The translations under genes were made by a program, and so were the position numbers. A stretch of 64,000 bases of DNA from Deltaproteobacteria bacterium (GTDB taxonomy: Bacteria > Desulfobacterota > Binatia > Binatales > Binataceae), in assembly GCA_021831785.1 (NCBI GenBank), contig JAKBMB010000020.1, positions 124,001 to 188,000 of the forward strand. Reading direction: 5' to 3'. Positions 27,196-34,507 of this stretch are shown here, piece after piece. Every line of letters begins with the position of its first letter. Position 1 is the stretch's first letter. The notes beneath the pieces were generated by a model, which had not been told where the DNA came from, searched no databases, and worked only from the letters and a program-made list of their open reading frames with translations.

Positions 27196-27224
27196 TTGAC
27201 CAGTGATTGCGAAAGCTGTACATT
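27196..27224 (+). promoter_or_regulatory. Sigma-70 type promoter of the RHH-GNAT operon
   Basis: TTGACC (27196-27201) and TACATT (27219-27224) are separated by 17 nt. The expected start near 27231 leaves a 16-nt leader containing GGAAAGG ahead of the ATG at 27247. It directly abuts the operator-like inverted repeat. Confidence 0.6.
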
Positions 27225-27245
27225 TTCGTAGGAAAGGCTACGAAA
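27224..27245. promoter_or_regulatory. Perfect inverted repeat at the antitoxin start (probable operator)
   Basis: TTTCGTAG (27224-27231) and CTACGAAA (27238-27245) are perfect 8-bp arms with a 6-bp spacer, lying between the -10 element and the start codon. Ribbon-helix-helix antitoxins typically bind such sites to repress their own operon, so autoregulation is likely. Confidence 0.65.
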
Positions 27246-27246
27246 T

Positions 27247-27507
27247 ATGCAGATCTCGGCTGAGATTTCGAAAGGAACCAGAGAATTGCTCGAACGCTAC
27301 TCGCGGGCTCACGGGGTCAAGAAGCAGTTTCTGATCGAGCGCGCGCTTCTCCATCACATTCAGGCATTGGAAGAGCTTCCCGCCAACGCGATCGTGCCGC
27401 CTCGCATCGTTGTGAGCGAGGGTAGCGGTCGGAAGATCGCGGATCTCCTGACGAAGAGGCAAAAGCCGACCCGGGAGCTAGTGGAGCTGATGCGCGGTGG
27501 CGATTGA
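27247..27507 (+). CDS. RHH-type antitoxin, partner of the GNAT toxin
   Basis: An 86-aa protein whose first 50 residues (MQISAEISKGTRELLERYSR, then KKQFLIERALLHHIQALEEL) have the strand-helix-helix pattern of ribbon-helix-helix DNA-binding proteins. The C-terminal RKIADLLTKRQKPTRELVEL segment would wrap the toxin. It overlaps the GNAT gene by 11 nt. It is the first gene after the promoter/operator, as expected for a TacA/AtaR-like antitoxin. Confidence 0.8.
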   Translation: MQISAEISKGTRELLERYSRAHGVKKQFLIERALLHHIQALEELPANAIVPPRIVVSEGSGRKIADLLTKRQKPTRELVELMRGGD

Positions 27508-28039
27508 GGTCCGCCCGCTTAGAGAGACGGACGACCGCACTTCCTTCCAGTCTGGCGATGAGCAGCTCGACATCTTTTTTCGCCGATTTGCCGGGCAGAA
27601 CCAGTTTCGCCACCACATCGGCGCCACCTATGTAGCAGTCGAAGGCGAGACTGTCCTCGGCTTCGCTACGGTGACAGTTGGGCAGATCGAAATCGAGCGG
27701 CTGCCGTTGAATCTGAGAAGAAGGCTGCCCGATTACCCGCTGCCGATCCTAAGACTCGCTCGACTTGCAGCGCGACGGGACGCGCAGGGCAAGGGTGTCG
27801 GCGAGCATTTGATGCGTGCCGTGTTTACGATCGCCAGGGAGCTTCGCGAGAAGCTAGGCTGCGTGGGAGTCGTGGTCGACGCGAAGCCGGCGGCGGAGTC
27901 CTACTACTCGCGGTACGGGTTCGTCGCTCTCGAAGTAGTCGAGGGAACGCTTGAGGAACGTCCCACGCCCAAACCGATGTTTTTGCCCGTATCGGCGATC
28001 ATCCAAGCCGTTAGGCCTGCCCGACCGTCGAAAAAATGA
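27497..28039 (+). CDS. GNAT-family acetyltransferase toxin (TacT/AtaT-like)
   Basis: A 180-aa GNAT protein. Signature features of aminoacyl-tRNA-acetylating toxins are visible: the FQSGDEQLDIFFRRFAGQN N-terminus, GFATVTVGQIE, the acetyl-CoA loop RRDAQGKGVGEHLM, and CVGVVVDAKPAAESYYSRYG with the C-terminal catalytic Tyr. Family members block translation by acetylating charged tRNA. The GTG start overlaps the antitoxin gene. The stop overlaps the next gene by 4 nt (ATGA), making a three-gene operon. Confidence 0.88.
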   Translation: MAIEVRPLRETDDRTSFQSGDEQLDIFFRRFAGQNQFRHHIGATYVAVEGETVLGFATVTVGQIEIERLPLNLRRRLPDYPLPILRLARLAARRDAQGKGVGEHLMRAVFTIARELREKLGCVGVVVDAKPAAESYYSRYGFVALEVVEGTLEERPTPKPMFLPVSAIIQAVRPARPSKK

Positions 28040-28437
28040 AGGACCGAACCGCTTTTAAAGGGATGAAGAATCCTGAATCATTGGTCCCCTCTCTCGCCAT
28101 CCGTACTGAGCAAGAGTATGACGCGGCTGTCGCGCGCCTCAACGCGCTCGTGGACGAAGTTGGCGACAACCCCAAAGACCCGCACTATCGCCTGATCGAA
28201 ACCCTGAGCGTGCTTATCGAGGCGTACGGCCGGGAGCGTCACAGCCTGCCGGAAGCTTCAGGCGTCGAGGTGCTCCGCTTTCTGATGCAGGAGCACGGTC
28301 TCACTCAAAAGGATCTGCCCGACATCGGTAGCCAAGGCGTCGTCTCCGAAGTGCTTGCCGGCCGCCGTCGTCTCAACGTGCGGCAAGTCCAAGCGCTCGC
28401 CGCGCGCTTCGGTGTTCACCCAGGGACATTCATATGA
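28036..28437 (+). CDS. HigA-like XRE antitoxin attached to the GNAT operon
   Basis: A 133-aa protein with an N-terminal helical region LAIRTEQEYDAAVARLNALV, then IETLSVLIEAYGRER, and a C-terminal HTH (VLRFLMQEHGLTQKDL...SEVLAGRRRLNVRQVQALAARF). This is the architecture of the longer HigA antitoxins whose partner is a HigB/RelE-type toxin. No such toxin lies upstream or downstream: its ATG overlaps the GNAT stop as ATGA. Either an orphan antitoxin that moved behind the GNAT pair or a third component of this operon. Confidence 0.8.
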   Translation: MKDRTAFKGMKNPESLVPSLAIRTEQEYDAAVARLNALVDEVGDNPKDPHYRLIETLSVLIEAYGRERHSLPEASGVEVLRFLMQEHGLTQKDLPDIGSQGVVSEVLAGRRRLNVRQVQALAARFGVHPGTFI

Positions 28438-28513
28438 TGCGGCAAGCAGTCCGCAGCCTTTCGAGCGGCCCTCGGCGAGCTAGAACCAGTACGGCCAACG
28501 GTTAGAATGCTAA

Positions 28514-28690
28514 CCCTGAAGCAAAAATAACTTCATCGATGAAGACTCGGAAGTCTTCGCCCTATCCCGGTGTCATAGCCGAAAGACGGAGGACCGGCCC
28601 TCGGGTCTCGGTGGCGCGGGCGGCCCTGCCCGTGCGGGGCATGGGCGGGTACGGCGGCCCGCCCCACTAAGATTTATTTTCGCTTCAGGA
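28514..28690. mobile_element. MITE copy 1 (17-bp terminal inverted repeats, CTAA target duplication)
   Basis: A 177-bp element starting CCCTGAAGCAAAAATAA and ending TTATTTTCGCTTCAGGA, ends inverted with two mismatches. CTAA flanks it on both sides (28510-28513, 28691-28694). The interior contains a 14-bp palindrome CTTCATCGATGAAG near the left end and a GC-rich block with CGGCCCGCCCC near the right. There is no coding capacity. The same element occurs at 61596-61806. It ends 16 nt before the BrnA-like gene start. Confidence 0.85.
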
Positions 28691-28706
28691 CTAAAAGACA
28701 ACGCTG

Positions 28707-28975
28707 ATGAAAAAGGAATACGATTTCTGCAAGACGCGGCGCGGCCCCGTCATGCCCCCAACTCCCGGAAAGACCAGAATCACGATTAGGCTCGACAATG
28801 ACGTGATCGAGCATTTTCAGGCCATCGTAGACCGCGCTGGGGGTGCAACTGTCAGACCCTGATCAGCGACGCATTGCGCGAATACATGCGAGGCTCACGC
28901 TTCGAAACAGTCGTGCGGCGGGCAGTCCGGGAGGAGGTTGGCGCAATGAAGGAAGCCTTAGTCAAGACGGCGTGA
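28707..28975 (+). pseudogene. BrnA-like antitoxin gene broken by a frameshift
   Basis: From the ATG at 28707 the text MKKEYDFCKTRRGPV, PPTPGKTRITIRLDNDVIEHF and IVDRAGG matches BrnA antitoxins (CopG/RHH type). The frame then hits TGA at about 28860. Shifting frame near 28850 restores NCQTLISDALREYMRGS and a charged tail to TGA at 28973-28975, the rest of the family pattern (GGGNYQTLIN). A single lost G explains it. No BrnT toxin precedes it; the MITE lies directly upstream. A sequencing error is the alternative. Confidence 0.7.
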
Positions 28976-29265
28976 AAATATCTTGGTGATCAGGCGTACC
29001 GGTTGGAGGCCAGCGACAATCCGCATCCGCTGACGAAAATGCCGATAAGAACGAGCGGCGCGACGCCCTCTGGTTTCATTCGTTCTCTTCCCCGCTGAGG
29101 TTGACGAATCCGGACCGTGCCGGGCTCTGCTGCTCTCTTATCAAGGGAGCGGCGCACGTTGTAATCCCTTTAACCTTTGGGGGATTGCTCCGCCATCCCG
29201 TCAATTTTCATCTCATCATATAAACGCGTCATGACACCAATATGTCGTCGTGCTATGGTTAACAC
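28976..29265. other. Intergenic region before vapBC, inside the island
   Basis: No coding frame was recognised. The last 60 nt are AT-rich (TATAAA at about 29217, TATGGT at about 29251) and probably hold the vapBC promoter, but no clear -35/-10 pair could be fixed. Confidence 0.4.
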
Positions 29266-29589
29266 ATGAACCGCAAATCGACCGGTGCGAAGAGATCCAA
29301 GCCGACCGAGTCGAGGCCTCGGCTTACGCTTGACATCAGTCCCTCGCTCAAGCGCCGGATCAAGGTCGCCGCCGCAGCCCAGGAGATGCCCGTATCGGCA
29401 TACGTCATGCGCCTTTTAGAGCAGGCAGTTCCTTCGGCTGAATCCCTGACTAGGGTTTCCGACGGGTCAATCACGGTCGCGACACTCCGCCGCGCCGACG
29501 CGCTACGCTCGCAGCAGGCCGCGCCCTTTCCTGAGGATTCAGCCGACTTCATCCGTGGGGCCCGCGAGCACCGTCACAGCCAGTTATGA
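29266..29589 (+). CDS. RHH-type antitoxin of the island VapBC pair
   Basis: A 107-aa protein with a basic N-terminus, then a strand-helix-helix segment RLTLDISPSLKRRIKVAAAA and MPVSAYVMRLLEQAV, typical of CopG/Arc-type antitoxins, and a C-terminal region likely to contact the toxin. It overlaps the PIN-domain gene by 4 nt (ATGA), so the two are coupled. Confidence 0.8.
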   Translation: MNRKSTGAKRSKPTESRPRLTLDISPSLKRRIKVAAAAQEMPVSAYVMRLLEQAVPSAESLTRVSDGSITVATLRRADALRSQQAAPFPEDSADFIRGAREHRHSQL

Positions 29590-30050
29590 GCGCGATGGAG
29601 GTGGTGGTCGATGCGAGTCTCGCGGTCAAATGGGTGGTCGGCGAGCCCTACAGCAGCGAGGCCCGCGTGCTTCTCGACCATTGGCGTGACGATGGCCGCC
29701 GGCTTTTGGCGCCGGCGCTTTTCCTCTACGAGGTAACTAACGCTCTTGCCAAGCGAATCCAGCGACGCCAGTTAACACCGGAGCAGGGCAAGGAGCGGCT
29801 CCGTTTTTTCCAAGAAAGCGGACCGCTATTACAGCAGATCGGTTCCGTCCATCCACGTTCCCTCGAACTGATGGAGCGGTTCGCTCTTCCAACTGCCTAC
29901 GACGCTCACTACCTGGCCTTGGCCGAGTATCAGCGCTGCGAATGCTGGACCGCCGACGAGCGGCTCTGGAACACCGTGAAACGGCAGCTCTCGTGGGTGC
30001 GCTGGATCGGAGAAAGAAAGCTGCAAGCTGGTCGGGGCGGCCGGATTTGA
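29586..30050 (+). CDS. VapC-type PIN-domain toxin RNase
   Basis: A 154-aa PIN protein, a Mg2+-dependent RNase that cleaves tRNA or rRNA in known relatives. Acidic residues at the expected places: VVVDASLAVKW (first Asp), FLYEVTNAL (Glu), PTAYDAHYLALAE (Asp) and CWTADERLWN (Asp). The last codons (QAGRGGRI, stop at 30048-30050) lie within the antisense of the tRNA-Pro 3' end, so the C-terminus is defined by the attachment site. Last gene of the island. Confidence 0.9.
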   Translation: MSAMEVVVDASLAVKWVVGEPYSSEARVLLDHWRDDGRRLLAPALFLYEVTNALAKRIQRRQLTPEQGKERLRFFQESGPLLQQIGSVHPRSLELMERFALPTAYDAHYLALAEYQRCECWTADERLWNTVKRQLSWVRWIGERKLQAGRGGRI

Positions 30051-30105
30051 ACCGGCGACCACACGCACCCCAAGCGTGTGCGCTACCAGGCTGCGCCACG
30101 CCCCG
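30029..30105 (-). tRNA. tRNA-Pro (anticodon GGG), CCA encoded; island attachment site
   Basis: Complete cloverleaf on the minus strand: acceptor CGGGGCG/CGCCCCG, discriminator A, encoded CCA (30029-30031), D arm GCGC/GCGC, anticodon stem CACGC/GCGTG around TTGGGGT, anticodon GGG, T arm with TTCAAAT. The 3' 49 bases are repeated at 26886-26934. The vapC gene on the other strand ends 22 nt inside it. Confidence 0.95.
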
Positions 30106-30679
30106 ACCCAAACCGGAAAGCCGCCGCCCGGCGCCGGGCGGCTTGCAGCGTTAGTATAATTGCCGAGGCGGTAAAGTGATACCGCCTGATGTTCCACGCT
30201 TGCCGTTGGCGCGCTCGTTCCGGCCCGATGACCGCGGCTCGATGACGCGGAACCTGCCCAAAGAATGCGCCCCGCGATTTTCGCACGCTGGCGCGTGCGA
30301 TGGCTTCTCTCATTCAGGGACCTTTGCATAACTCGAAGGGTCCGCAAAGGTTCCTCGCGGAGTTTACCCTGAGCCGCCGTCCGTTGAGACGGCCGCAAAG
30401 CGGCCGCCCTGAGCGCAGCGAAGAGCCTGTCCTGAGCCGAGGCCGAAGGAGTCTCAATGCAGCAAAAGCTCCACCAACGCTGAGATTCCTCGCCGCGCTC
30501 GGGATGACAGGGGAGAGGAAGGGCGCGGAACGACAGGCGAAGGGCTCCGGAGGACGGAATAAAAGGGCTCTGGTTTCGTTGTCATGCCGAGAGTTTGTGA
30601 ATTTTTGAGTAGTGAGGCGGGCCAACCACGAGCAAGGGCTCGCTTGCTACTCGCAGATTGCCTCAGCGCTGAGCCTGAA
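30106..30679. other. 574-nt non-coding region with dispersed-repeat text
   Basis: No gene recognised. From 30370 to 30620 the sequence consists of short degenerate repeats: ccctgag...gcagcgaag, gtcctgagccgaggccgaag, then gattcctcgccgcgctcggg followed by atgacagg, and gagagtttgtgaatttttga. The last has an inverted counterpart at about 10361-10385 (ccaaaaattcacaaacgctc). It resembles dispersed intergenic repeat sequence rather than a gene. Confidence 0.5.
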
Positions 30680-31435
30680 CTACTTGGGCGCTTTTTTGGC
30701 CGCGGCGCGCGGGCGCCATTGCATGGACGAGCGCAAATCTATGGCGAACGACCATGCGTTGGGCGGTTGGTTTATGAGATGGACAATCTCGTCGCAGATC
30801 GAATGCGGCGAGACAAAGTGCGCGGGGTCGGTGTCGGGCGCCGCTTCGCGGACTCGGGGGCTGTCCACCGCGCCGTCGACGTCCAACGTCGCCGCGTGGA
30901 CCCCGCGATGCATATACTCGTAGGCCAGCGAATGCGCCAACTCGCGCTGCGCGGACTTTGACGCGTTATACGCCGAGTACATCGGCGGACCACCGCGGCT
31001 TTCCGAGCCGAGCACGAAAATTATCACTCCGCCGCCGCGCTCGGCCATCTTTTCAACCACGGCCTGCGAGCAGAAAAACGGGCCATAGGCGTTGACCTTG
31101 AGCTGGAAGTCGAACTCTTCCTCGGTTATCTGCGCGAAGGGCTTGCGCAAAAACGCCCCGGCGTTGTTGATCAAGACCCGGATCGGTCCCAGCTCGCGCT
31201 CGATTGACCGCGCGGCGGCGAACACCTGCTCGCGCTGAGACACGTCCGTCGGCGCGACCAGCGCCGCGCCGCCTTCTTTGCGGATGAGGTCGGCGGTCTC
31301 CTCGAGTTGAGATTTGGTGCGAGCGATCAGTCCCACGGCGAAGCCCTCGTGCGCCATCCTGCGCGCAATTTCGCGGCCGATTCCACGCCCGGCGCCGGTG
31401 ACCATCGCGACCTTGTTTTGAGCCATGGTTGGCAT
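30680..31435 (-). CDS. Short-chain dehydrogenase/reductase
   Basis: NAD(P)-dependent oxidoreductase of the classical SDR family, 251 aa from the ATG at 31435 (an ATG at 31426 is the alternative). Rossmann motif TGAGRGIGREIARRM, NNAGAF, catalytic Ser in VLGSESRGG and YSAYNASK with the Tyr-Lys pair. The C-terminus is basic (RPRAAAKKAPK). The cofactor-determining residues after the second strand (LIARTKS) favour NADPH. Substrate not predictable. Sits alone. Confidence 0.93.
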   Translation of the reverse strand: MPTMAQNKVAMVTGAGRGIGREIARRMAHEGFAVGLIARTKSQLEETADLIRKEGGAALVAPTDVSQREQVFAAARSIERELGPIRVLINNAGAFLRKPFAQITEEEFDFQLKVNAYGPFFCSQAVVEKMAERGGGVIIFVLGSESRGGPPMYSAYNASKSAQRELAHSLAYEYMHRGVHAATLDVDGAVDSPRVREAAPDTDPAHFVSPHSICDEIVHLINQPPNAWSFAIDLRSSMQWRPRAAAKKAPK

Positions 31436-32012
31436 CTTACTTCGCTCGGCTTTTTTGTAAAGCGGCGCGGTACAATGCGCTCTCGATGTGCGGCAGTGCG
31501 ACGGCCGCAGCGTTCGATGCGGGCCTGTCGCAGCACTTCGGCAGCCGACAAAGCGTAGGCATTGGCGAGCGTAAGGCATTTGGCCGGTGCAAAGCGGCTG
31601 GCCGAAACGCGAGAGCGGACGGCCGCCAGATAAAGCCGGGCCGTTCGGGCGCGGTTCGGCAGCCGCAGGCCGGCGAACTTAGGCGATGAAAAAACGGTGC
31701 TTAAGCGAACAGGCTCGCAAGACAAGTCCGTCGGGCCGGCAAGGGCGCGATCAGGCCCGGCAGACGAGCTAGCCGACCTTGGCGCCAGACGCCTCGCGTG
31801 TTAAATATTAACTAAAGCTTAACTTGACCGTAGGCGTGTGCAGTCCGCCGCGGCCGCACGTATACAGGGAGCCGGTAGCATCCGGACGCGGACTAGAGTT
31901 CCGCAGGCTTATGTTGTCGGCGGCCGCAAGAAAATGGACGCAACCAGGGCGGTCGCGATGCGCTAGCGGGACGGCGGCATGGGGAGTCGGCGGCTGAGCC
32001 GATTAAAGCGCA
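31436..32012. other. 577-nt intergenic region upstream of coaX
   Basis: No gene supported. An AT-rich patch at 31800-31830 (ttaaatattaactaaagctt) interrupts otherwise GC-rich sequence and may hold a promoter. In many genomes birA precedes coaX; no birA-like frame is present here. Confidence 0.4.
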
Positions 32013-32798
32013 ATGCTCGTAGCGATTGACGTCGGCAACACGCATACGGTTATCGGGGTTTACCGCGGCGAGCATCTTGCGTACCACTGGCGTATCGCTA
32101 CCGATCGCGTTCGCACCTACGACGAACATCGCGCTCTGCTGAGCGTCCTGCTCGCCGAAGCGGGCCTGATTCCGCCGCTGCGGCCCGAGGGCGTGGCGGT
32201 CGCTTGCGTGGTGCCGCCGCTCGATTCGGCCATCGAGCAGTTGGCGCGCGAGTACTTTGGCTGCGAGCCGTTGATGGTGGGTCCGGGGGTCCGGACCGGG
32301 CTTCCGATCTTATACGAGAACCCCAAGGACGTTGGCGCCGACCGCATCGTCAACGCGGTCGCGGCGTTCGAGCATTTCCGCTCGGCGTGCATCGTGGTTG
32401 ACTTCGGCACCGCCACGACTTTCGACTACGTTACTGCGCGCGGCGAGTACGCCGGCGGCGCGATTGCGCCCGGGCTGGGGGTCTCGATGGAAGCGTTGGC
32501 CGCTCACGCGGCGCGTCTGTTTCAGGTCGAGCTTGCCCGTCCGCCCGAAGCGATCGGCCGAACTACGGTCCACGCGCTCCAATCGGGCCTGATTTTCGGC
32601 TATACCGGGCTGGTTGACGGTCTGGTCGAGCGCATTCAAAAGGAGCGGGGCGAAGGCGCGCACGTGCTCGCGACCGGCGGCACGGCCGCGCTTATCGCGC
32701 GCGAATCGGCGACGATCGAGGAAGTGGACGAATTTCTGACGCTTAAGGGGCTGCGGCTGGTCTTCGAACGCAACCGACGCCCGGATAGCGGCCCGTAG
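32013..32798 (+). CDS. coaX: Pantothenate kinase, type III
   Basis: First step of coenzyme A synthesis, phosphorylating pantothenate in the ASKHA fold. The 261-aa protein has IDVGNTHTVIGVY (phosphate 1), a PKDVGADRIVNAVAAF region, VVDFGTATTFDYV (phosphate 2) and the ATGGTAALIA adenosine motif. Together with panB and panC 2-4 kb downstream, the pantothenate-to-CoA route is represented on this stretch. Confidence 0.96.
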   Translation: MLVAIDVGNTHTVIGVYRGEHLAYHWRIATDRVRTYDEHRALLSVLLAEAGLIPPLRPEGVAVACVVPPLDSAIEQLAREYFGCEPLMVGPGVRTGLPILYENPKDVGADRIVNAVAAFEHFRSACIVVDFGTATTFDYVTARGEYAGGAIAPGLGVSMEALAAHAARLFQVELARPPEAIGRTTVHALQSGLIFGYTGLVDGLVERIQKERGEGAHVLATGGTAALIARESATIEEVDEFLTLKGLRLVFERNRRPDSGP

Positions 32799-32808
32799 AG
32801 CGGGCGAA

Positions 32809-33705
32809 ATGGGGAGGGCCGTGATGCGCAGCGTTGGGCGTGTGGTCAGCGACTCTATGATCGGGCTCAAGCTTCCTGACTACGCCCTTTACTCCGCACG
32901 TGTCATCACGGTCCTTGGCCAGAACCCGAGTCCCTTCACCGGCCCCGGCACGAACACCTACCTAATCGGCAGCGGACGGCGCCGGTTGCTGCTTGACGCC
33001 GGACAGGGAGTTGCCGCATACGGCGAGCTGCTGGAAAAGACGCTGCGCGAGCTTGCCGGCGGCGCTGGGATCGGCGAGATTATTTTGACCCACGCGCACG
33101 TGGACCATATCGGCGGCGTGCCCCAGGTGCGGGCCCGGTTCGGCGAGGTTGAGGTGCGCAAGATGCCTTGGCCGGAGAACGACCGCGCGGCCGGCGTTGC
33201 GATCACGCCGCTCATTGACGGCGCAGTGATCGAAGCCGACGGCGCGGCGCTAAGCGCGCTTCACACGCCCGGCCACGCGCCGGACCATCTGTGCTACTAC
33301 CTCAAAGCGGAGCGGGCGCTGTTCAGCGGTGACGTCGTGCTCGGCGCCGGGACCACCGTCATCCCCGACGACTCCGGCGACCTGGCACAGTATATGGATT
33401 CGCTGCGCAAGCTGCTCGCGTTGGACCTCGACGTGATCTACCCGGGACACGGGCCGCCAATCCGCAACCCTCAGCACAAGATTCACCAGTACATAGAGCA
33501 TCGCGAGCTGCGCGAGAGGCAGATACTGCAAGCGCTCAAGGACGGTGCGCGCGCGGTGCCGGAGATCGTGAGGTTGATTTACACCGACGTACCTGAAAGC
33601 CTCCACCCGGCGGCGGCGAACTCGGTGCGCGCGCATTTAAAGAAGCTCAAGCATGAGCGGGTGGCAGTGGAACAAGAAGATGACGGGCGGTGGAGTCTGC
33701 GCTAG
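32809..33705 (+). CDS. Metallo-beta-lactamase-fold hydrolase (LACTB2-like)
   Basis: A 298-aa MBL-fold hydrolase with the zinc motif THAHVDHIGG, HTPGHAPDHLCYYL, FSGDVVLG and PGHGPPI, followed by a C-terminal winged-helix region (ILQALKDGARAVPEIVRLIY to HLKKLKHERV), the layout of LACTB2/RNase-like MBL proteins. Possible activities include RNA or thioester hydrolysis; not decided. It begins 10 nt after coaX and overlaps the next gene. Confidence 0.92.
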   Translation: MGRAVMRSVGRVVSDSMIGLKLPDYALYSARVITVLGQNPSPFTGPGTNTYLIGSGRRRLLLDAGQGVAAYGELLEKTLRELAGGAGIGEIILTHAHVDHIGGVPQVRARFGEVEVRKMPWPENDRAAGVAITPLIDGAVIEADGAALSALHTPGHAPDHLCYYLKAERALFSGDVVLGAGTTVIPDDSGDLAQYMDSLRKLLALDLDVIYPGHGPPIRNPQHKIHQYIEHRELRERQILQALKDGARAVPEIVRLIYTDVPESLHPAAANSVRAHLKKLKHERVAVEQEDDGRWSLR

Positions 33706-34507
33706 GCGCGCGCTAAGTCAACGCTATCGCGCTCGATCGGTCGCGCTCACGGCTGTCCTAGCCGTACTGTGCGAGCAGAGCCCCGCTCTGGCTGCGGCGT
33801 CGAGATGCGCCGATTTGCGCGTCGAGAACAGCGTAACCGAGTGCCTAAGTCCTGAGGGACGCGAGGTCTTCACTTCGGACGGCGCCAGACTGGCTTTTGA
33901 GAGCGCGCCGGCCGCGCCGTCACCCGATCCATCGGCGGCGATCGAAATTCCGCAAGCGAGTTTGCCGCCCTCGCCCTCGCCGCCGGTCGAGCCGGCGCCG
34001 CAGAACCCCGCCGAGCAGCAGCCGGAAGAGTTAGCGCCGGTTAACTTGCCTCCGGTGGCCACGCTGAACGAGTTCCTGATGAACGGCGATTACACTTCAC
34101 TGATAGGCGTGCAGGTGCGCGAGGCCAGCTCTCAGCTCAAGGGCGGGGGCGAAGTCGAAGGTCTCGCGGTTGAAGCGGTGATGCCGGACAGTCCGGCAGC
34201 GCGCGCGGGAATTCAGCCATACCGAGCGACTACGCATTACGTGATCGATGGGGTTTTCGCGGCGGCGTCGTTCGTGTTTCCCCCAGCCATGCTTTTGCTG
34301 GTAGTTGCCGACCAAAGCCGGGTCGGAACCTCCTTCGACTTAATCATCGGGGTGGACGGCGTGCGGGTGACGAACATCTTGGAGTTCGACGACCAAGTGC
34401 GAAACAGCAAGCCCGGGGACATCGTGTACCTCAACGTCGTGCGCAAAGGAAGACGGCTGCAGATACCGGTCGAGATGCCGCGTTCGACGCTGGCCGCGAG
34501 CAAGTAA
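33680..34507 (+). CDS. Exported PDZ-domain protein
   Basis: A 275-aa protein with a probable signal peptide (basic start, then ALTAVLAVLCEQSPALAAA), a Pro-rich linker (about residues 85-125), and a C-terminal PDZ-like domain: VEAVMPDSPAARAGIQ, DLIIGVDGVRVTNILEF and PGDIVYLNVVRKGRRLQIPV. There is no protease domain. A hydrophobic segment ASFVFPPAMLLLVVA interrupts the PDZ region. The start overlaps the MBL gene by 26 nt; an ATG at 33653 is the alternative. Likely periplasmic; partner unknown. Confidence 0.8.
   Translation: MTGGGVCARRALSQRYRARSVALTAVLAVLCEQSPALAAASRCADLRVENSVTECLSPEGREVFTSDGARLAFESAPAAPSPDPSAAIEIPQASLPPSPSPPVEPAPQNPAEQQPEELAPVNLPPVATLNEFLMNGDYTSLIGVQVREASSQLKGGGEVEGLAVEAVMPDSPAARAGIQPYRATTHYVIDGVFAAASFVFPPAMLLLVVADQSRVGTSFDLIIGVDGVRVTNILEFDDQVRNSKPGDIVYLNVVRKGRRLQIPVEMPRSTLAASK

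Larger units (their letters stand above)
26796..27246. other. 451-nt region after dam, containing the left island end
   Basis: It holds the truncated tRNA-Pro repeat (26886-26934) and the promoter/operator of the RHH-GNAT operon (27196-27245), listed separately. Between them, from 26935 to 27195, I find no convincing gene. Frames across the tRNA piece (GAAGFEPA-like text) are the usual antisense artefact of a T arm. Confidence 0.5.
26886..30077. mobile_element. Small genomic island integrated at tRNA-Pro(GGG)
   Basis: About 3.1 kb bounded by 49-bp direct repeats (26886-26934 and 30029-30077), the right copy being part of the intact tRNA gene. The content is almost entirely toxin-antitoxin material: RHH antitoxin, GNAT toxin, HigA-like protein, a MITE, a frameshifted BrnA-like antitoxin and VapBC. 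No integrase, excisionase or conjugation gene is visible inside, so it is either a decayed element or one mobilised in trans. The boundaries are seen in sequence; the integration history is inference. Confidence 0.7.

Noticed and set aside
26822-27199. Open frame containing GAAGFEPAAIRTP text
   Set aside because: This is the antisense reading of a tRNA T arm and acceptor, a well-known annotation artefact; the rest has no family resemblance.
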